Shown: piece after piece, positions 1 through 7,686 of the stretch
Numbering within the stretch: the stretch's first letter is position 1
Layout: each line of letters starts with the position of its first letter
Assembly (NCBI GenBank): GCA_030039795.1
Contig: JASHUU010000011.1
Coordinates: forward strand, 1 to 54,890
Reading direction: 5' to 3'
Origin: Nitrososphaerales archaeon
Lineage (GTDB): Archaea > Thermoproteota > Nitrososphaeria > Nitrososphaerales > Gagatemarchaeaceae
Length of the DNA stretch: 54,890 bases
The notes under the pieces: generated by a model
What the model saw: only the letters and a program-made list of their open reading frames with translations
Told to the model about the DNA's origin: nothing
The model's database searches: none
Made by a program: the position numbers and the translations under genes

Positions 1-1836
1 CATCAGGACGATCCCGCCAGTCTCCGCCGCCACGTCGGCGCCCGAACCCATGGCTATCCCCACGTCCGCGGTCGCGAGGGCCGGGGCGTCGTTGATTCCG
101 TCGCCCACCATCGCCACTCTCCTGCCCTCAAGCTGCAGGCTCCTGACGATCTCGGACTTCCGGTCGGGCGCCACGCGAGAGAAGTACCTCTCGATGCCCA
201 CCTGCTTGGCGACCGCTCGGCATGCCTCGTCGCCGTCGCCGCTGATCATGACCGTCTCCAGTCCCATCCTCCGGAGCGATGAAATCGCCGCGGCGGAGGT
301 GGGGTTGACCGGGTCCGACGCCGCCACGAGGCCCGCGACGCGGCCGTCCACGGCGAGCAGCATCACGGTCTTCCCTTCCTCACGGAGCTGGGCTGCCTTC
401 GACTCCGCCCCTTCCAGCGGCACGCCGCTCCTGAGAATGAGGTCCTGGCTCCCGAAGAGAAGCCTCTTCCCTTTGTAGACCGCACTCGTACCTAGGCCAG
501 GCGAGGAGCCGAACGACTCAGGCTGTGGCGGACGGCCGCCTGGAAAGTCCTTCTCGTATCTCTTCAGGACCGCGGAAGCCAGAGGATGCTCGGAGCTCGC
601 CTCGGCCGCCGCCGCCAGCTCAAGGGCCTGTTTCGCGTCGGTCCCTCCCAGTCCGACCACGTCCGTGACCGAAGGTTCTCCGGTCGTCAGGGTGCCCGTC
701 TTGTCGAACACGACCGTGTCCACTTTCTGCGTTCTCTCCAGCTCCTCCCCTCCTTTGATGAGTATCCCGTTCTCGGCGCCCTTACCTGCGGCGACAGCCA
801 TGGCGGCCGGCGTCGCAAGGCCCAGCGCGCACGGACATGCCACCACCAGGACCGAGATGGCGGCCGTGAGCGCGAAGCTGACCGGCTTCCCTTCGAGGCC
901 TGCCCAGAAAATGAACGAGAGGAGCGACGTCGCCACCACGGCGGGGACGAAGTACTTCGAGACCCTGTCTACGAGATCTTCGACTGGGGCCCTTGCCAGC
1001 TGGGCTCCCTCGACTATCTGCAGCATCTTCGACACGGTCGTATCCGCGCCTACCCTCGTAGCCCTGACCTTCAACGCCCCTGTCCCGTTGATGGTCGCCC
1101 CCGTCACCTGGCTGCCCTCGGCCTTCTCGGCTGGGACGCTCTCTCCCGTCACGAGCTTCTCGTCCACAGAAGAGCTTCCCTCCACCACCACGCCGTCGGT
1201 CGCGATCCTCTCCCCGGGTCGGACGACGAACACGTCTCCCTTGGTCACCAGCTCGATGGGGACAGACTCCTCCATCCCTCCCCTCAGGACGACGGCAGTG
1301 GTCGGTCGCAACTCTGCCAGCCTCCTTATGGCTTCCGAGGCCCTGAGCCTCATCGACTGCTCCAAGAGCCTTCCGACCAGGAGTAGGGCTATGACAGTCG
1401 CCGAGGCGTCGAAGAAGAGGGCGCCGGACTGGAGGCTAGAGGGGAACAGCACGCACGCCAGGCTGTAGAAGTACGCCGTGGACGTCCCGAGCGCGACCAG
1501 GAGGTCCATGTTCGGCGACTTCGTCCTGACCGCGTGCCACGCCCCCGCATAGAACCTCCTTCCGGCGAAGAACTGGACGGGGGTCGCCATGGCCAAGAGC
1601 AAGAGCGCCGCGTAGCCGCTCGGAAGGACGGGGAGGTAGGAGAAGAGAAGAACCGGCACTCCTAGGCAAACGCTCAATGCAGCGTCTCTCTTCAGCGAGC
1701 GGAGCTCTCCTGCGGGCGCCACGAAGGCCCTGAGACAAGACTCCGAACAGAAGTAGTACCTCTTGCCCTCGACGGTGGCGGAGAGGGCTTCCGGAGACTC
1801 TTCGACATGCATCCCGCAGACGGGGTCCTTGGCCAA
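1..1836 (-). CDS. copA: Copper-type P1B ATPase with N-terminal TRASH domain (partial, C-terminus off left edge)
   Basis: Heavy-metal exporting P-type ATPase; 612 codons are visible and the C-terminal end lies beyond base 1. The N-terminus carries a TRASH/YHS-type metal site, DPVCGMHV followed by YYFCSESC, in place of an HMA domain. Further on are a TGES actuator loop, the CPC transport motif in VVACPCALG, the phosphorylated Asp in DKTGTLT, an SSEHPLA motif and the hinge GDGINDAPAL. CPC plus TRASH points to Cu(I), or less likely Ag(I), efflux at the cytoplasmic membrane. The start chosen is TTG (protein MAKDPVCGMH); no ATG or GTG lies between it and the stop of the upstream gene that would suit. 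It follows the gamma-glutamyltransferase-like gene by 19 nt, so the two are probably cotranscribed. Metal specificity is inferred from motifs only. Confidence 0.9.
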   Translation of the reverse strand, partial: MAKDPVCGMHVEESPEALSATVEGKRYYFCSESCLRAFVAPAGELRSLKRDAALSVCLGVPVLLFSYLPVLPSGYAALLLLAMATPVQFFAGRRFYAGAWHAVRTKSPNMDLLVALGTSTAYFYSLACVLFPSSLQSGALFFDASATVIALLLVGRLLEQSMRLRASEAIRRLAELRPTTAVVLRGGMEESVPIELVTKGDVFVVRPGERIATDGVVVEGSSSVDEKLVTGESVPAEKAEGSQVTGATINGTGALKVRATRVGADTTVSKMLQIVEGAQLARAPVEDLVDRVSKYFVPAVVATSLLSFIFWAGLEGKPVSFALTAAISVLVVACPCALGLATPAAMAVAAGKGAENGILIKGGEELERTQKVDTVVFDKTGTLTTGEPSVTDVVGLGGTDAKQALELAAAAEASSEHPLASAVLKRYEKDFPGGRPPQPESFGSSPGLGTSAVYKGKRLLFGSQDLILRSGVPLEGAESKAAQLREEGKTVMLLAVDGRVAGLVAASDPVNPTSAAAISSLRRMGLETVMISGDGDEACRAVAKQVGIERYFSRVAPDRKSEIVRSLQLEGRRVAMVGDGINDAPALATADVGIAMGSGADVAAETGGIVLM

Positions 1837-1855
1837 TTTTTCACACGGCTGCGGC

Positions 1856-3361
1856 TCAGAACCCGGCCGGCATCCCATCGCCCCTGATGTCGCACACGCC
1901 CGTGAGGCAGCGGTCGGAGACCTGCACTCCCTGGCAGACTCCCGTAGGGCCGGGCATCGGGAGGCTCCTGACATTGAAGGGTCCGCCTTCAGGGAGTTCG
2001 TATCCCTCCTCCACGAGGACAGAGTCGCTGCCGTTCCAGAGGAACCTCGGATGGCCGACGTTGAGGTCGACGGGCATCGCGTAGTCGACCGCGTTCGTGA
2101 CGAACTGGGCATGCTGCAGAGGCCTGTGGTCCCCGCCGCTCGCGCCTATCGCGAGGAAGGGCCTTCCGTCGCGCTCCAGGATCATCGACGACAGCGTGTG
2201 GAGCGGGCGCTTTCCCGGCTCCACCTTGTTAGGCCCGGAGAGGCTGAATCCGGAGCCCCTGTTGTTGAGCATCAGCCCGCAGCCCCCGACGAAGACCCGC
2301 GACCCGAAGTGGTTGAACAGGCTCTGTATGCCGGACACGAGGTTGCCCTCAGAGTCGGCGAGAGAGAATGCGGTCGTGTCGCCCTTGCCGACCCTCGAGT
2401 TCCGGCGGGCAGCGACCAGCGGAGACCCGATGAACCGCTCGACGTCGATGTCTCCAAACCTGGGGTCGCCCAGCATCTCGTCCCTCCTGGCGTATGCGGG
2501 GACAACTGCCTCCATGGTCGCCTCGATCCTCCGTTTCGAGAGCGGCCCCGCTCCGGCCAGGCCGCCCTCCGACAACATCTTGAGAATGAGCAGCGACGTG
2601 GCGCCCATGCTGTTGGGCGGCACTTCGAAGACCTGGACTCCCTTGTAGTCCAGCGAGAGGGGCGACGGCCACTCGGGCTTGAAGTCCCTGAAGTCTGCGG
2701 GCCTAGAGGTGACGCCGAGCTCCTCGAGGGCACTGCGGATCAGTTCGGAGGGCCTGCCAGCATAGAAAGCCTCCGGACCTGCGTCCGCCACGTCTGAAAT
2801 GGTCCTGCCCAGGGCCTCCTGACGGATCCACTCTCCTGGAACGGGCGGCCTGCCGCTGGGGGCGAACACCCTCTTCGCGTCCTCCGAGAGCTCGGCGAAC
2901 GCGGCTGAGGTGGACTTGCACAGCCCCTCGCCTGCGGGGAACCCATTGGCTGCATAGCCCACGGCTGCCGAAAGCAGCTCGCGGAACTCCTCCGATCCGA
3001 ACCTCCTATGCATGTCCCAGACGCCCGCCACGAGCCCCGGGACCATGCACGTAGTCGCCCCGAACCTTGGGATCGACCCCCTCCCGGCGGACTTCGCGAG
3101 CTCCAGGGTCAGCCCCGACGGCGACCAGCCGCTGGCGTTTATACAGTGGACCTTTCCTGTCTTCGCTTCGTAGAGCATCCCGAAGAAGTCCCCGCCGATT
3201 CCCCCCGCGGGATGGAAGGTGACCGCGAGCGCGAAGCTGGTGGCCACGGCCGCGTCGAAGGCGTTTCCTCCTCTCCGGAGGACCTCGTAGCCTGCGGTCG
3301 AGGCGAGAGCCTGCTCACTGGCGACGACGCCGTGCTCAGCCCTGACCGTCTTGCCCGGCAC
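1856..3361 (-). CDS. Gamma-glutamyltransferase family protein (Ntn hydrolase)
   Basis: About 501 residues of the gamma-glutamyltranspeptidase family, which autoprocesses and uses the new N-terminal Thr of the small subunit as nucleophile. The N-terminal family signature is visible (EHGVVASEQALAS, then RRGGNAFDAAVA), as are GGIGGDFF, the GDTTAFSLAD segment with the expected cleavage/nucleophile Thr, a GCGLMLNNRG loop and GASGGDHR. No signal peptide is seen, so a cytoplasmic enzyme acting on gamma-glutamyl or related amide substrates is more likely than a secreted glutathione scavenger. The frame is open to a TTG at 3403, but a TATA-like CTTTATTA lies about 26 nt before the GTG at 3361, and the family signature starts just after that GTG, so 3361 is preferred. 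First gene of a two-gene unit with the copper ATPase. Confidence 0.88.
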   Translation of the reverse strand: MPGKTVRAEHGVVASEQALASTAGYEVLRRGGNAFDAAVATSFALAVTFHPAGGIGGDFFGMLYEAKTGKVHCINASGWSPSGLTLELAKSAGRGSIPRFGATTCMVPGLVAGVWDMHRRFGSEEFRELLSAAVGYAANGFPAGEGLCKSTSAAFAELSEDAKRVFAPSGRPPVPGEWIRQEALGRTISDVADAGPEAFYAGRPSELIRSALEELGVTSRPADFRDFKPEWPSPLSLDYKGVQVFEVPPNSMGATSLLILKMLSEGGLAGAGPLSKRRIEATMEAVVPAYARRDEMLGDPRFGDIDVERFIGSPLVAARRNSRVGKGDTTAFSLADSEGNLVSGIQSLFNHFGSRVFVGGCGLMLNNRGSGFSLSGPNKVEPGKRPLHTLSSMILERDGRPFLAIGASGGDHRPLQHAQFVTNAVDYAMPVDLNVGHPRFLWNGSDSVLVEEGYELPEGGPFNVRSLPMPGPTGVCQGVQVSDRCLTGVCDIRGDGMPAGF

Positions 3362-3383
3362 GAGTTCGCCGTCGCCGCGGTCG

Positions 3384-3391
3384 TAATAAAG
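3384..3391 (-). promoter_or_regulatory. Candidate TATA box for the gamma-glutamyltransferase gene
   Basis: CTTTATTA on the minus strand lies about 26 nt upstream of an in-frame GTG, the usual distance for a leaderless archaeal transcript. It supports the shorter start. Confidence 0.5.
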
Positions 3392-3403
3392 AGTCAATAC
3401 CAA

Positions 3404-4112
3404 GTCTCTGACTTCAATCCTGCCGGGGAAGAACTGAAGCCAGACTCGCTTAGAGGTAATGTAACAGTCGAGGAAGACATGACTGACAAGAGGGAAAGGT
3501 TCGCCGAGTTGCGAGGGAGGATTAAGGCCGTTCAGCGAATGCCCTAAAACGACTTGACTTTGAGTGTCGCCCGACTCTGGGCATTCCTGATGGACGAGTC
3601 AGAGGTCAGAATGCAGAAACACACCACATTCGTGAGTCGACGAGAGTGATGGCCGCGAAGATGTAAGAAGGGTTCGGATTCTTCGGATGGCAAGACCACC
3701 AAGACAAACGACATCCTCGAATCGATGCTCGGAGTGGACAACCAGACCCCTGAGAAGGAAATCATGGAGCGAGCGAAGGAGCCGGGAGACATCTACAACG
3801 AAATCGCCCGAAGAAGGAGGGGGGAGAAACGATAGAGGGAGTGTCCACAGAGAGGTATCAGAGAGCGATGGAGACTTCCAAACTCTCCATCAGGCTTTCA
3901 GAAGTGGTCGCGGACATCCTGATGTCGATAGACCACCTTTGCACCAAGAACGGCATACAGATGGGCGAAGGCCTTCTCGGCCAAGTCGAAGAGGGCGGGC
4001 AACCTCCTTCACAGAATCAGCGACACCCAGAAGGTGTGCTTAACACCCATCGTGCAACATCCGAGCAAGAACACCCAAAGACGCAACAGAGCCCAACCAC
4101 CCGATGGAACGG
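3404..4112. other. Gene-poor stretch with decayed short reading frames
   Basis: About 700 bases with no convincing full gene. On the plus strand a short open stretch ending at the TAG at 3833-3835 reads DGKTTKTNDILESMLG and then continues acid- and base-rich to a basic tail. It has no start codon before an internal ATG at 3724 and follows an in-frame TGA, so it looks like the 3' remnant of a small gene. A second frame begins at GTG 3841. Base composition is more AT-rich than in flanking genes. No transposase is visible. Confidence 0.4.
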
Positions 4113-4116
4113 ATAA
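3841..4116 (+). CDS. Doubtful small hypothetical protein
   Basis: A 91-residue frame with a GTG start five nt after the stop of a gene remnant. The first half looks protein-like (helical, SKLSIRLSEVVADILMSIDH), while the second half is low-complexity, rich in Gln, Pro, Thr and Arg, and ends inside the promoter region of the next gene. An AGGAGG stretch lies about 20 nt upstream, too far to be a good ribosome site. It may be a real small gene or the truncated head of one. Confidence 0.2.
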   Translation: MSTERYQRAMETSKLSIRLSEVVADILMSIDHLCTKNGIQMGEGLLGQVEEGGQPPSQNQRHPEGVLNTHRATSEQEHPKTQQSPTTRWNG

Positions 4117-4120
4117 ATAA
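4113..4120 (+). promoter_or_regulatory. TATA box for the secreted-protein pair
   Basis: ATAAATAA lies 25-32 nt before the ATG at 4145, which fits a leaderless transcript. A short inverted repeat (GCGGC...GCCGC, 4123-4142) sits between box and start. Confidence 0.55.
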
Positions 4121-4144
4121 GAGCGGCGAGTATTTTGCCGCCCT

Positions 4145-4699
4145 ATGAGAGCCTACAGGCGGACAAGGTTCTCTCTAAGGATTGTCATCCTTGTCTCCGT
4201 CCTGCTACTTGGTTCGCTTATTGCTTTGGCATCTCTAGGGAGCACCCGAGCTTCTGGCGTGTCATCCCATATCTGCAATCTGTCACTCTCGCAGCAGGAG
4301 TTCACTGCGCAAGTGACCGGGAACCCTCGATTCGTCGAGGTTGCAGGGGACCTTAGCTATACCCTAATCTACGAAGTTAATCAAAGTGCCACAACTGGCG
4401 TAGTTAATGCAACTATCGTTCGCACGAACAGCGACAACTCACTGAACAAGACCGGGGGAGCAGGAGAATCAATAACAGGGGGCATGCCATACTACTCCCC
4501 ACCGTTCACAGAGGCGGTCTTCTATTCTTACGGCTCGTCGCCGCAAGCTGCGTGCGTCAATTCTCCGAACTCAAACCAAAGAGTGGTGAGCGTACTTCAA
4601 GTGGATGTGCCCTTGAGTACTGACGGATTGTACAACTTCTCAGGGATGAGACTGTATCAGACGCCTGGGCTTTACGTCAACGGAACACAGGCGTCATGA
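4145..4699 (+). CDS. Secreted or membrane-anchored protein, function unknown
   Basis: 184 residues. The N-terminus has a basic stretch (MRAYRRTRF) then a hydrophobic segment of about 20 residues (IVILVSVLLLGSLIALASLG), a signal peptide or membrane anchor. The rest is polar, rich in Ser, Thr and Asn, with several N-X-S/T sequons (NLS, NQS, NAT, NKT, NFS, NGT) as expected for an N-glycosylated archaeal surface protein. Two cysteines lie in the exported part. Its stop overlaps the start of the next gene in an ATGA, so the two are translated from one mRNA. I recognise no family. Codon use is more AT-rich than in the neighbours, consistent with an accessory gene. Confidence 0.7.
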   Translation: MRAYRRTRFSLRIVILVSVLLLGSLIALASLGSTRASGVSSHICNLSLSQQEFTAQVTGNPRFVEVAGDLSYTLIYEVNQSATTGVVNATIVRTNSDNSLNKTGGAGESITGGMPYYSPPFTEAVFYSYGSSPQAACVNSPNSNQRVVSVLQVDVPLSTDGLYNFSGMRLYQTPGLYVNGTQAS

Positions 4700-5601
4700 G
4701 CCTCTCCTATTCCTTTGGACGTCTACTTCTGTCTTCAGCTTTAGGGATTGCTTTAGTAATGATGGTCGCGGGCGCGGTGACTCCGGCTTATGCCTCCGAT
4801 AATCAAAACCCAAATGTGCAAATAAAGTCCACAAACACTCAATTGGAATCCGGTAACCCATTCGTTAGATACTCGGTCTATACAGACGACTTGTTCGGGA
4901 GTAATGGCTCTGCCTACACATACCAGATGAATACAGTTGTCAACGGTTGCACAAGCTTTCCCACTCCTTGCAATATCACATATTGGATTCAGGGTGTCGT
5001 TGGAGTCGACAAGGGATCTCTGATTGGGCAACCAGCTGGATGGTACGTACATGACGCCCATATTGAACTGGTTTACGGCCCAGCAAATGGCGACTGCGGT
5101 GCCGAAGGAAACTGTGTCTCCATCTGCGAGCCTTCAATCCCCCAGCTGGTCAACATAAACAACACCGACTACAATGTGCTAGAACAAGTCAACATAGATC
5201 CGACCTTTCCGCCGGAGCTCCTGAAACTGACGTTGGCTGTGAGTGACCAGAGTACCGGCCAAGTGTTCTATTCTGTGTCGGCTACCTGTGCGCCACCCAG
5301 TGGGGCGGGCCTTGTCCAGTTCTTCACACAGACGGAAGGAGTAATTGTTGGTTGTGGTGCACCAGCCTGCGGAACCAACGAGAAATTCACGCCTCATGGT
5401 GAGAATCTATTCGACAACTATATTGACATGACCAGCGAAGCAAACAAGATGTCCAGCACCCTGGCTCAGACTCAAACGGCTGAGGGTTCCAACCTCTATC
5501 AAGATGTATACGACTGTTTCGGGGAGAGCTACCAAGAGAGCTATTATCTGTATACAGTAATGTCATATGAGAACACGTATTCCGGCAGTGGCGCCTGTTA
5601 G
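4696..5601 (+). CDS. Cysteine-rich secreted protein, function unknown
   Basis: 301 residues with a clear signal peptide (hydrophobic LLLSSALGIALVMMVAGAV, likely cleavage after AYA), then a large extracellular domain with about a dozen cysteines, many in close pairs (CTSFPTPC, CGAEGNCVSIC, CGAPAC), suggesting disulfides. Sequons such as NIT and NNT occur. A Gly, Trp and Tyr-rich middle (WIQGVVGVDKG, PAGWYVHD) recalls a beta-sandwich fold, possibly carbohydrate- or peptide-active, but I cannot assign a family. It overlaps the preceding gene by four bases (ATGA), and the two exported proteins may act together. The next gene downstream is also secreted. Confidence 0.7.
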   Translation: MSLSYSFGRLLLSSALGIALVMMVAGAVTPAYASDNQNPNVQIKSTNTQLESGNPFVRYSVYTDDLFGSNGSAYTYQMNTVVNGCTSFPTPCNITYWIQGVVGVDKGSLIGQPAGWYVHDAHIELVYGPANGDCGAEGNCVSICEPSIPQLVNINNTDYNVLEQVNIDPTFPPELLKLTLAVSDQSTGQVFYSVSATCAPPSGAGLVQFFTQTEGVIVGCGAPACGTNEKFTPHGENLFDNYIDMTSEANKMSSTLAQTQTAEGSNLYQDVYDCFGESYQESYYLYTVMSYENTYSGSGAC

Positions 5602-5645
5602 GCTATCTTCGATAGCTTTTTGAAAAGCCAGACATACTTCGTCAT

Positions 5646-6299
5646 GTGAATCGTAATACAGTCTTGGCGATTGGCTTGACAGTCTTGGTCGTTGCGGGAG
5701 CCGCCGGAGGCATATATCTAGACATAAGGTCGGCCAGCGAACGTTTCTCTCAAACAACTGTTAGTACATCCTCCTCCGGCCTAACGCTTATTCTTTCGAC
5801 TAATGCCACAGCGATAAACTACGGCGGTTCGGTTTCGGCGAGCATCGATCTTTACAACTCGCAAAGCCGAACGCTCAATGTGACCGCGTCTGATAGCTGG
5901 CCCGTGGCTAACTTGACTCTTTCCCAAGGCTGCGGGACGTTTGGAATGCCATACGGGGTGCTACTGGAAGCTGGGTATGAAGTGGTAGATAATGTCACAC
6001 TGGGAAGTCCGGTAGAGCCATTTCCTCCCCCCGCCCAGAACCTAAACTCCTCCGCGTCTTCATATGTTACATGCCCATTCCACATTCCCTTGGTGTCGCT
6101 TTACTCATTCCATCCCATGAGTGACTTTGCGGACAGGTACTATGACCTTACTGGAACCCGCATGAACTTCGCCATGACACTTAGCGGGTCCTGGTCGCAG
6201 GACAGCTTCAGTTATTTCAAACCCGGTAAATATACTCTAGTCTGCGGCGACGAGTGGGGTGATATCATCGTTGTACATTTCCTAGTTAGGAGCGCATGA
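5646..6299 (+). CDS. Exported beta-sandwich protein ending in a GDEWG...HF motif
   Basis: 217 residues from a GTG start; the ATG two bases earlier is followed at once by TGA. The N-terminal hydrophobic segment (VLAIGLTVLVVAGAAGGIYL) is a signal or anchor, followed by a Ser/Thr linker and an Ig-like beta-rich domain (residues about 45-217) that begins LTLILSTNATAINYGGSVS and ends KYTLVCGDEWGDIIVVHF. From memory, domains with this ending recur in hypothetical surface proteins of thaumarchaea and related lineages, but no function is known to me. Several sequons and four cysteines lie outside the membrane. It belongs to the AT-richer island with the two secreted genes upstream, 44 nt away. Confidence 0.7.
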   Translation: MNRNTVLAIGLTVLVVAGAAGGIYLDIRSASERFSQTTVSTSSSGLTLILSTNATAINYGGSVSASIDLYNSQSRTLNVTASDSWPVANLTLSQGCGTFGMPYGVLLEAGYEVVDNVTLGSPVEPFPPPAQNLNSSASSYVTCPFHIPLVSLYSFHPMSDFADRYYDLTGTRMNFAMTLSGSWSQDSFSYFKPGKYTLVCGDEWGDIIVVHFLVRSA

Positions 6300-6592
6300 T
6301 GAGGCCACGAGGGCCAAGAACGAAGTGAACTCGAGCATCAGACTGAAGACGATTGAGGAGATTCTGAAATGAGTCCTGACATCCTACAGGTACCAAACCT
6401 ACAAAAGCGAATACGGCTACGGATGTGGTATCAAGTCCAGCACATTCCACAAGAGCCATACCCCAACCTCGCTGGCCGCCGCACCAATGAACTCCAGCAA
6501 AGTCCTTCGTGACAACCACGGTATTGTTTACCCCGACAGTAATCGGGAGATAAGCCTACCCCGAGGAGTCATCAGAACCGGTCTTGAGAATC
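6300..6592. other. Non-coding stretch with a possible gene remnant
   Basis: Just after the secreted gene a plus-strand frame reads DEATRAKNEVNSSIRLKTIE and ends at a TGA near 6372, with no start of its own. The rest shows no convincing frame. It looks like the right margin of the accessory island. Confidence 0.35.
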
Positions 6593-6600
6593 TATTTATA
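6593..6600 (+). promoter_or_regulatory. TATA box for the ArsR-type regulator
   Basis: TATTTATA ends 32 nt before the TTG start at 6633, predicting a transcript with a leader of only a few bases. Confidence 0.6.
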
Positions 6601-6632
6601 CGAGAATCGCCCATTTTTCCGGCGAGTCGTCT

Positions 6633-7301
6633 TTGAGCCAGTCTGAGCTTGACCTGGTCTTGGGCACCGTAGAGAACCCGATAAGGAGGAAGATAATCGC
6701 CAGGCTGAGCCAGGAACCCAACTACCAGTTGCAGCTCTCGAAGGAGCTTGGGCTCAGCCAGCAGCTTGTCGCCAAGCACCTCGGCACGATGGAGGGTGCG
6801 GGGCTGGTGAGCACCGTGCTGGAGGAGAGTCCCAGGGGGCCTCGCCGGAAGGAGTATCTCCTGAAGAAGAGCTTCTCCATGACGATAGACCTGGCGCCTA
6901 ACCTCTTCAGGGCGCGAGTGTATTCCTTCGGCGCTGTCCCCGGAGTGCCGGAGGACGACGAGCACGCGAAGGTCATGCTTCAGGCCAACGACGCGTTCAG
7001 GTATCCTGAGGAGGCCACCAGGATCAGACCGCTCGCCGAGATCGTCGCCGAAGTAGACAAGAAGCTCGAGGAGATGGAGCATGAGAGAGCCGTCCTTCTC
7101 TATCTCCGCAGCCTGGCCCTGAGAGAGGCCGCGAGGACGACGCGGTCGTTGGGGAAAGCGGACAGGAAGAGGGTGCTGAAGTACATCATGGGGGAGCAGG
7201 GGGACAGCATAAGGGACATGTCACAGTCTTTCGGCCTCCAGCAGAACGTCGTCGGCGACATCCTGGAAGAGATAGAGAAGGACCTGGGCGCCGCAGACTA
7301 A
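6633..7301 (+). CDS. ArsR-like winged-helix transcriptional regulator
   Basis: 222 residues from a TTG start. Residues about 8-75 form a winged helix-turn-helix: VENPIRRKIIARLSQEPNYQ, then LSKELGLSQQLVAKHLGTME as the recognition helix, then a wing containing PRGPRRKEYLL. A charged helical linker and C-terminal region follow (LAEIVAEVDKKLEEMEHERA), likely for dimerisation, and a second HTH-like segment closes the protein (IRDMSQSFGLQQNVVGDILEEIEK). No metal-binding cysteines are present, so it does not resemble a metal-sensing ArsR. The family is common in archaea as a small DNA-binding regulator. The target is unknown. It faces the 58-residue minus-strand gene across a hairpin. Confidence 0.82.
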   Translation: MSQSELDLVLGTVENPIRRKIIARLSQEPNYQLQLSKELGLSQQLVAKHLGTMEGAGLVSTVLEESPRGPRRKEYLLKKSFSMTIDLAPNLFRARVYSFGAVPGVPEDDEHAKVMLQANDAFRYPEEATRIRPLAEIVAEVDKKLEEMEHERAVLLYLRSLALREAARTTRSLGKADRKRVLKYIMGEQGDSIRDMSQSFGLQQNVVGDILEEIEKDLGAAD

Positions 7302-7311
7302 AAAGGGAAAG

Positions 7312-7330
7312 AGAGGAGCGTCGCTCCTCT
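7312..7330. terminator. Inverted repeat between convergent genes
   Basis: AGAGGAGC, a three-base loop GTC, then GCTCCTCT: a perfect 8-bp stem. It lies just after the regulator stop and overlaps the stop codon of the convergent small gene by two bases. It may help end transcription from both sides. There is no T-tract on the plus side, so this is a weak terminator call. Confidence 0.45.
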
Positions 7331-7505
7331 ACTTGTCGAGGTTTGGAAAGCTAGCCTGAGGAACTCCAAGCTGACCTTGGAGGGTCTTGATGCGGGTCGC
7401 GTACTCCCGCATGCGGACGTTGTCGCCCTGGACCTTTGCGATCCGGTACCCCTTCCAAGCCTTTCGAAGGGCTCCCCAAATCTGGCCTTTCTCGTAATTT
7501 GGCAT
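7329..7505 (-). CDS. Small basic protein of 58 residues, function unknown
   Basis: Starts with ATG and reads MPNYEKGQIWGALRKAWKGY, then a basic helical middle (VRMREYATRIKTLQGQLG) and ends FPNLDK. It is Arg/Lys-rich and has no membrane segment. The uninterrupted frame, the ATG start, the good codon use and the convergent arrangement with a hairpin at its 3' end argue that it is real. I recognise no family; a small nucleic-acid-associated protein is a guess. The divergent neighbour is the cyclase gene. Confidence 0.6.
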   Translation of the reverse strand: MPNYEKGQIWGALRKAWKGYRIAKVQGDNVRMREYATRIKTLQGQLGVPQASFPNLDK

Positions 7506-7649
7506 CTTCTATCCTCGAAGGGTTGAGGGCCTGCTCGGTATTTTGCGAGGCGGGTCTATGATATTTGATGAGGTAATCAACTGCGCGTGATGCTGCCAAG
7601 GGCACTTTTGCCCGGGCCCCCGGGGGCGCTCGGTGCAGACGGCCAAGAG

Positions 7650-7655
7650 TTTTAA
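7650..7655 (+). promoter_or_regulatory. TATA-like box for the cyclase gene
   Basis: TTTTAA lies about 32 nt before the GTG at 7687, predicting a short leader. It is the only AT-rich run close to the start in a very GC-rich region. Confidence 0.45.
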
Positions 7656-7686
7656 CACCAAGGCCGCTCGGCCTGCCTGAACTCCG

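Noticed and set aside
586-1468. Two overlapping plus-strand frames of about 266 codons at the left end
   Set aside because: They lie opposite the copper ATPase, whose CPC, DKTGT and GDGINDAP motifs read on the minus strand.
1763-2797. Long plus-strand frame of 344 codons opposite the gamma-glutamyltransferase gene
   Set aside because: It is the antisense shadow of a gene with clear family motifs. High GC content keeps opposite frames open, and its translation is Arg/Pro/Glu-rich with no recognisable domain.
3544-3792. Minus-strand frame of 82 codons in the gene-poor stretch
   Set aside because: No family, no good start context, and it overlaps the remnant on the plus strand. Composition does not look coding.
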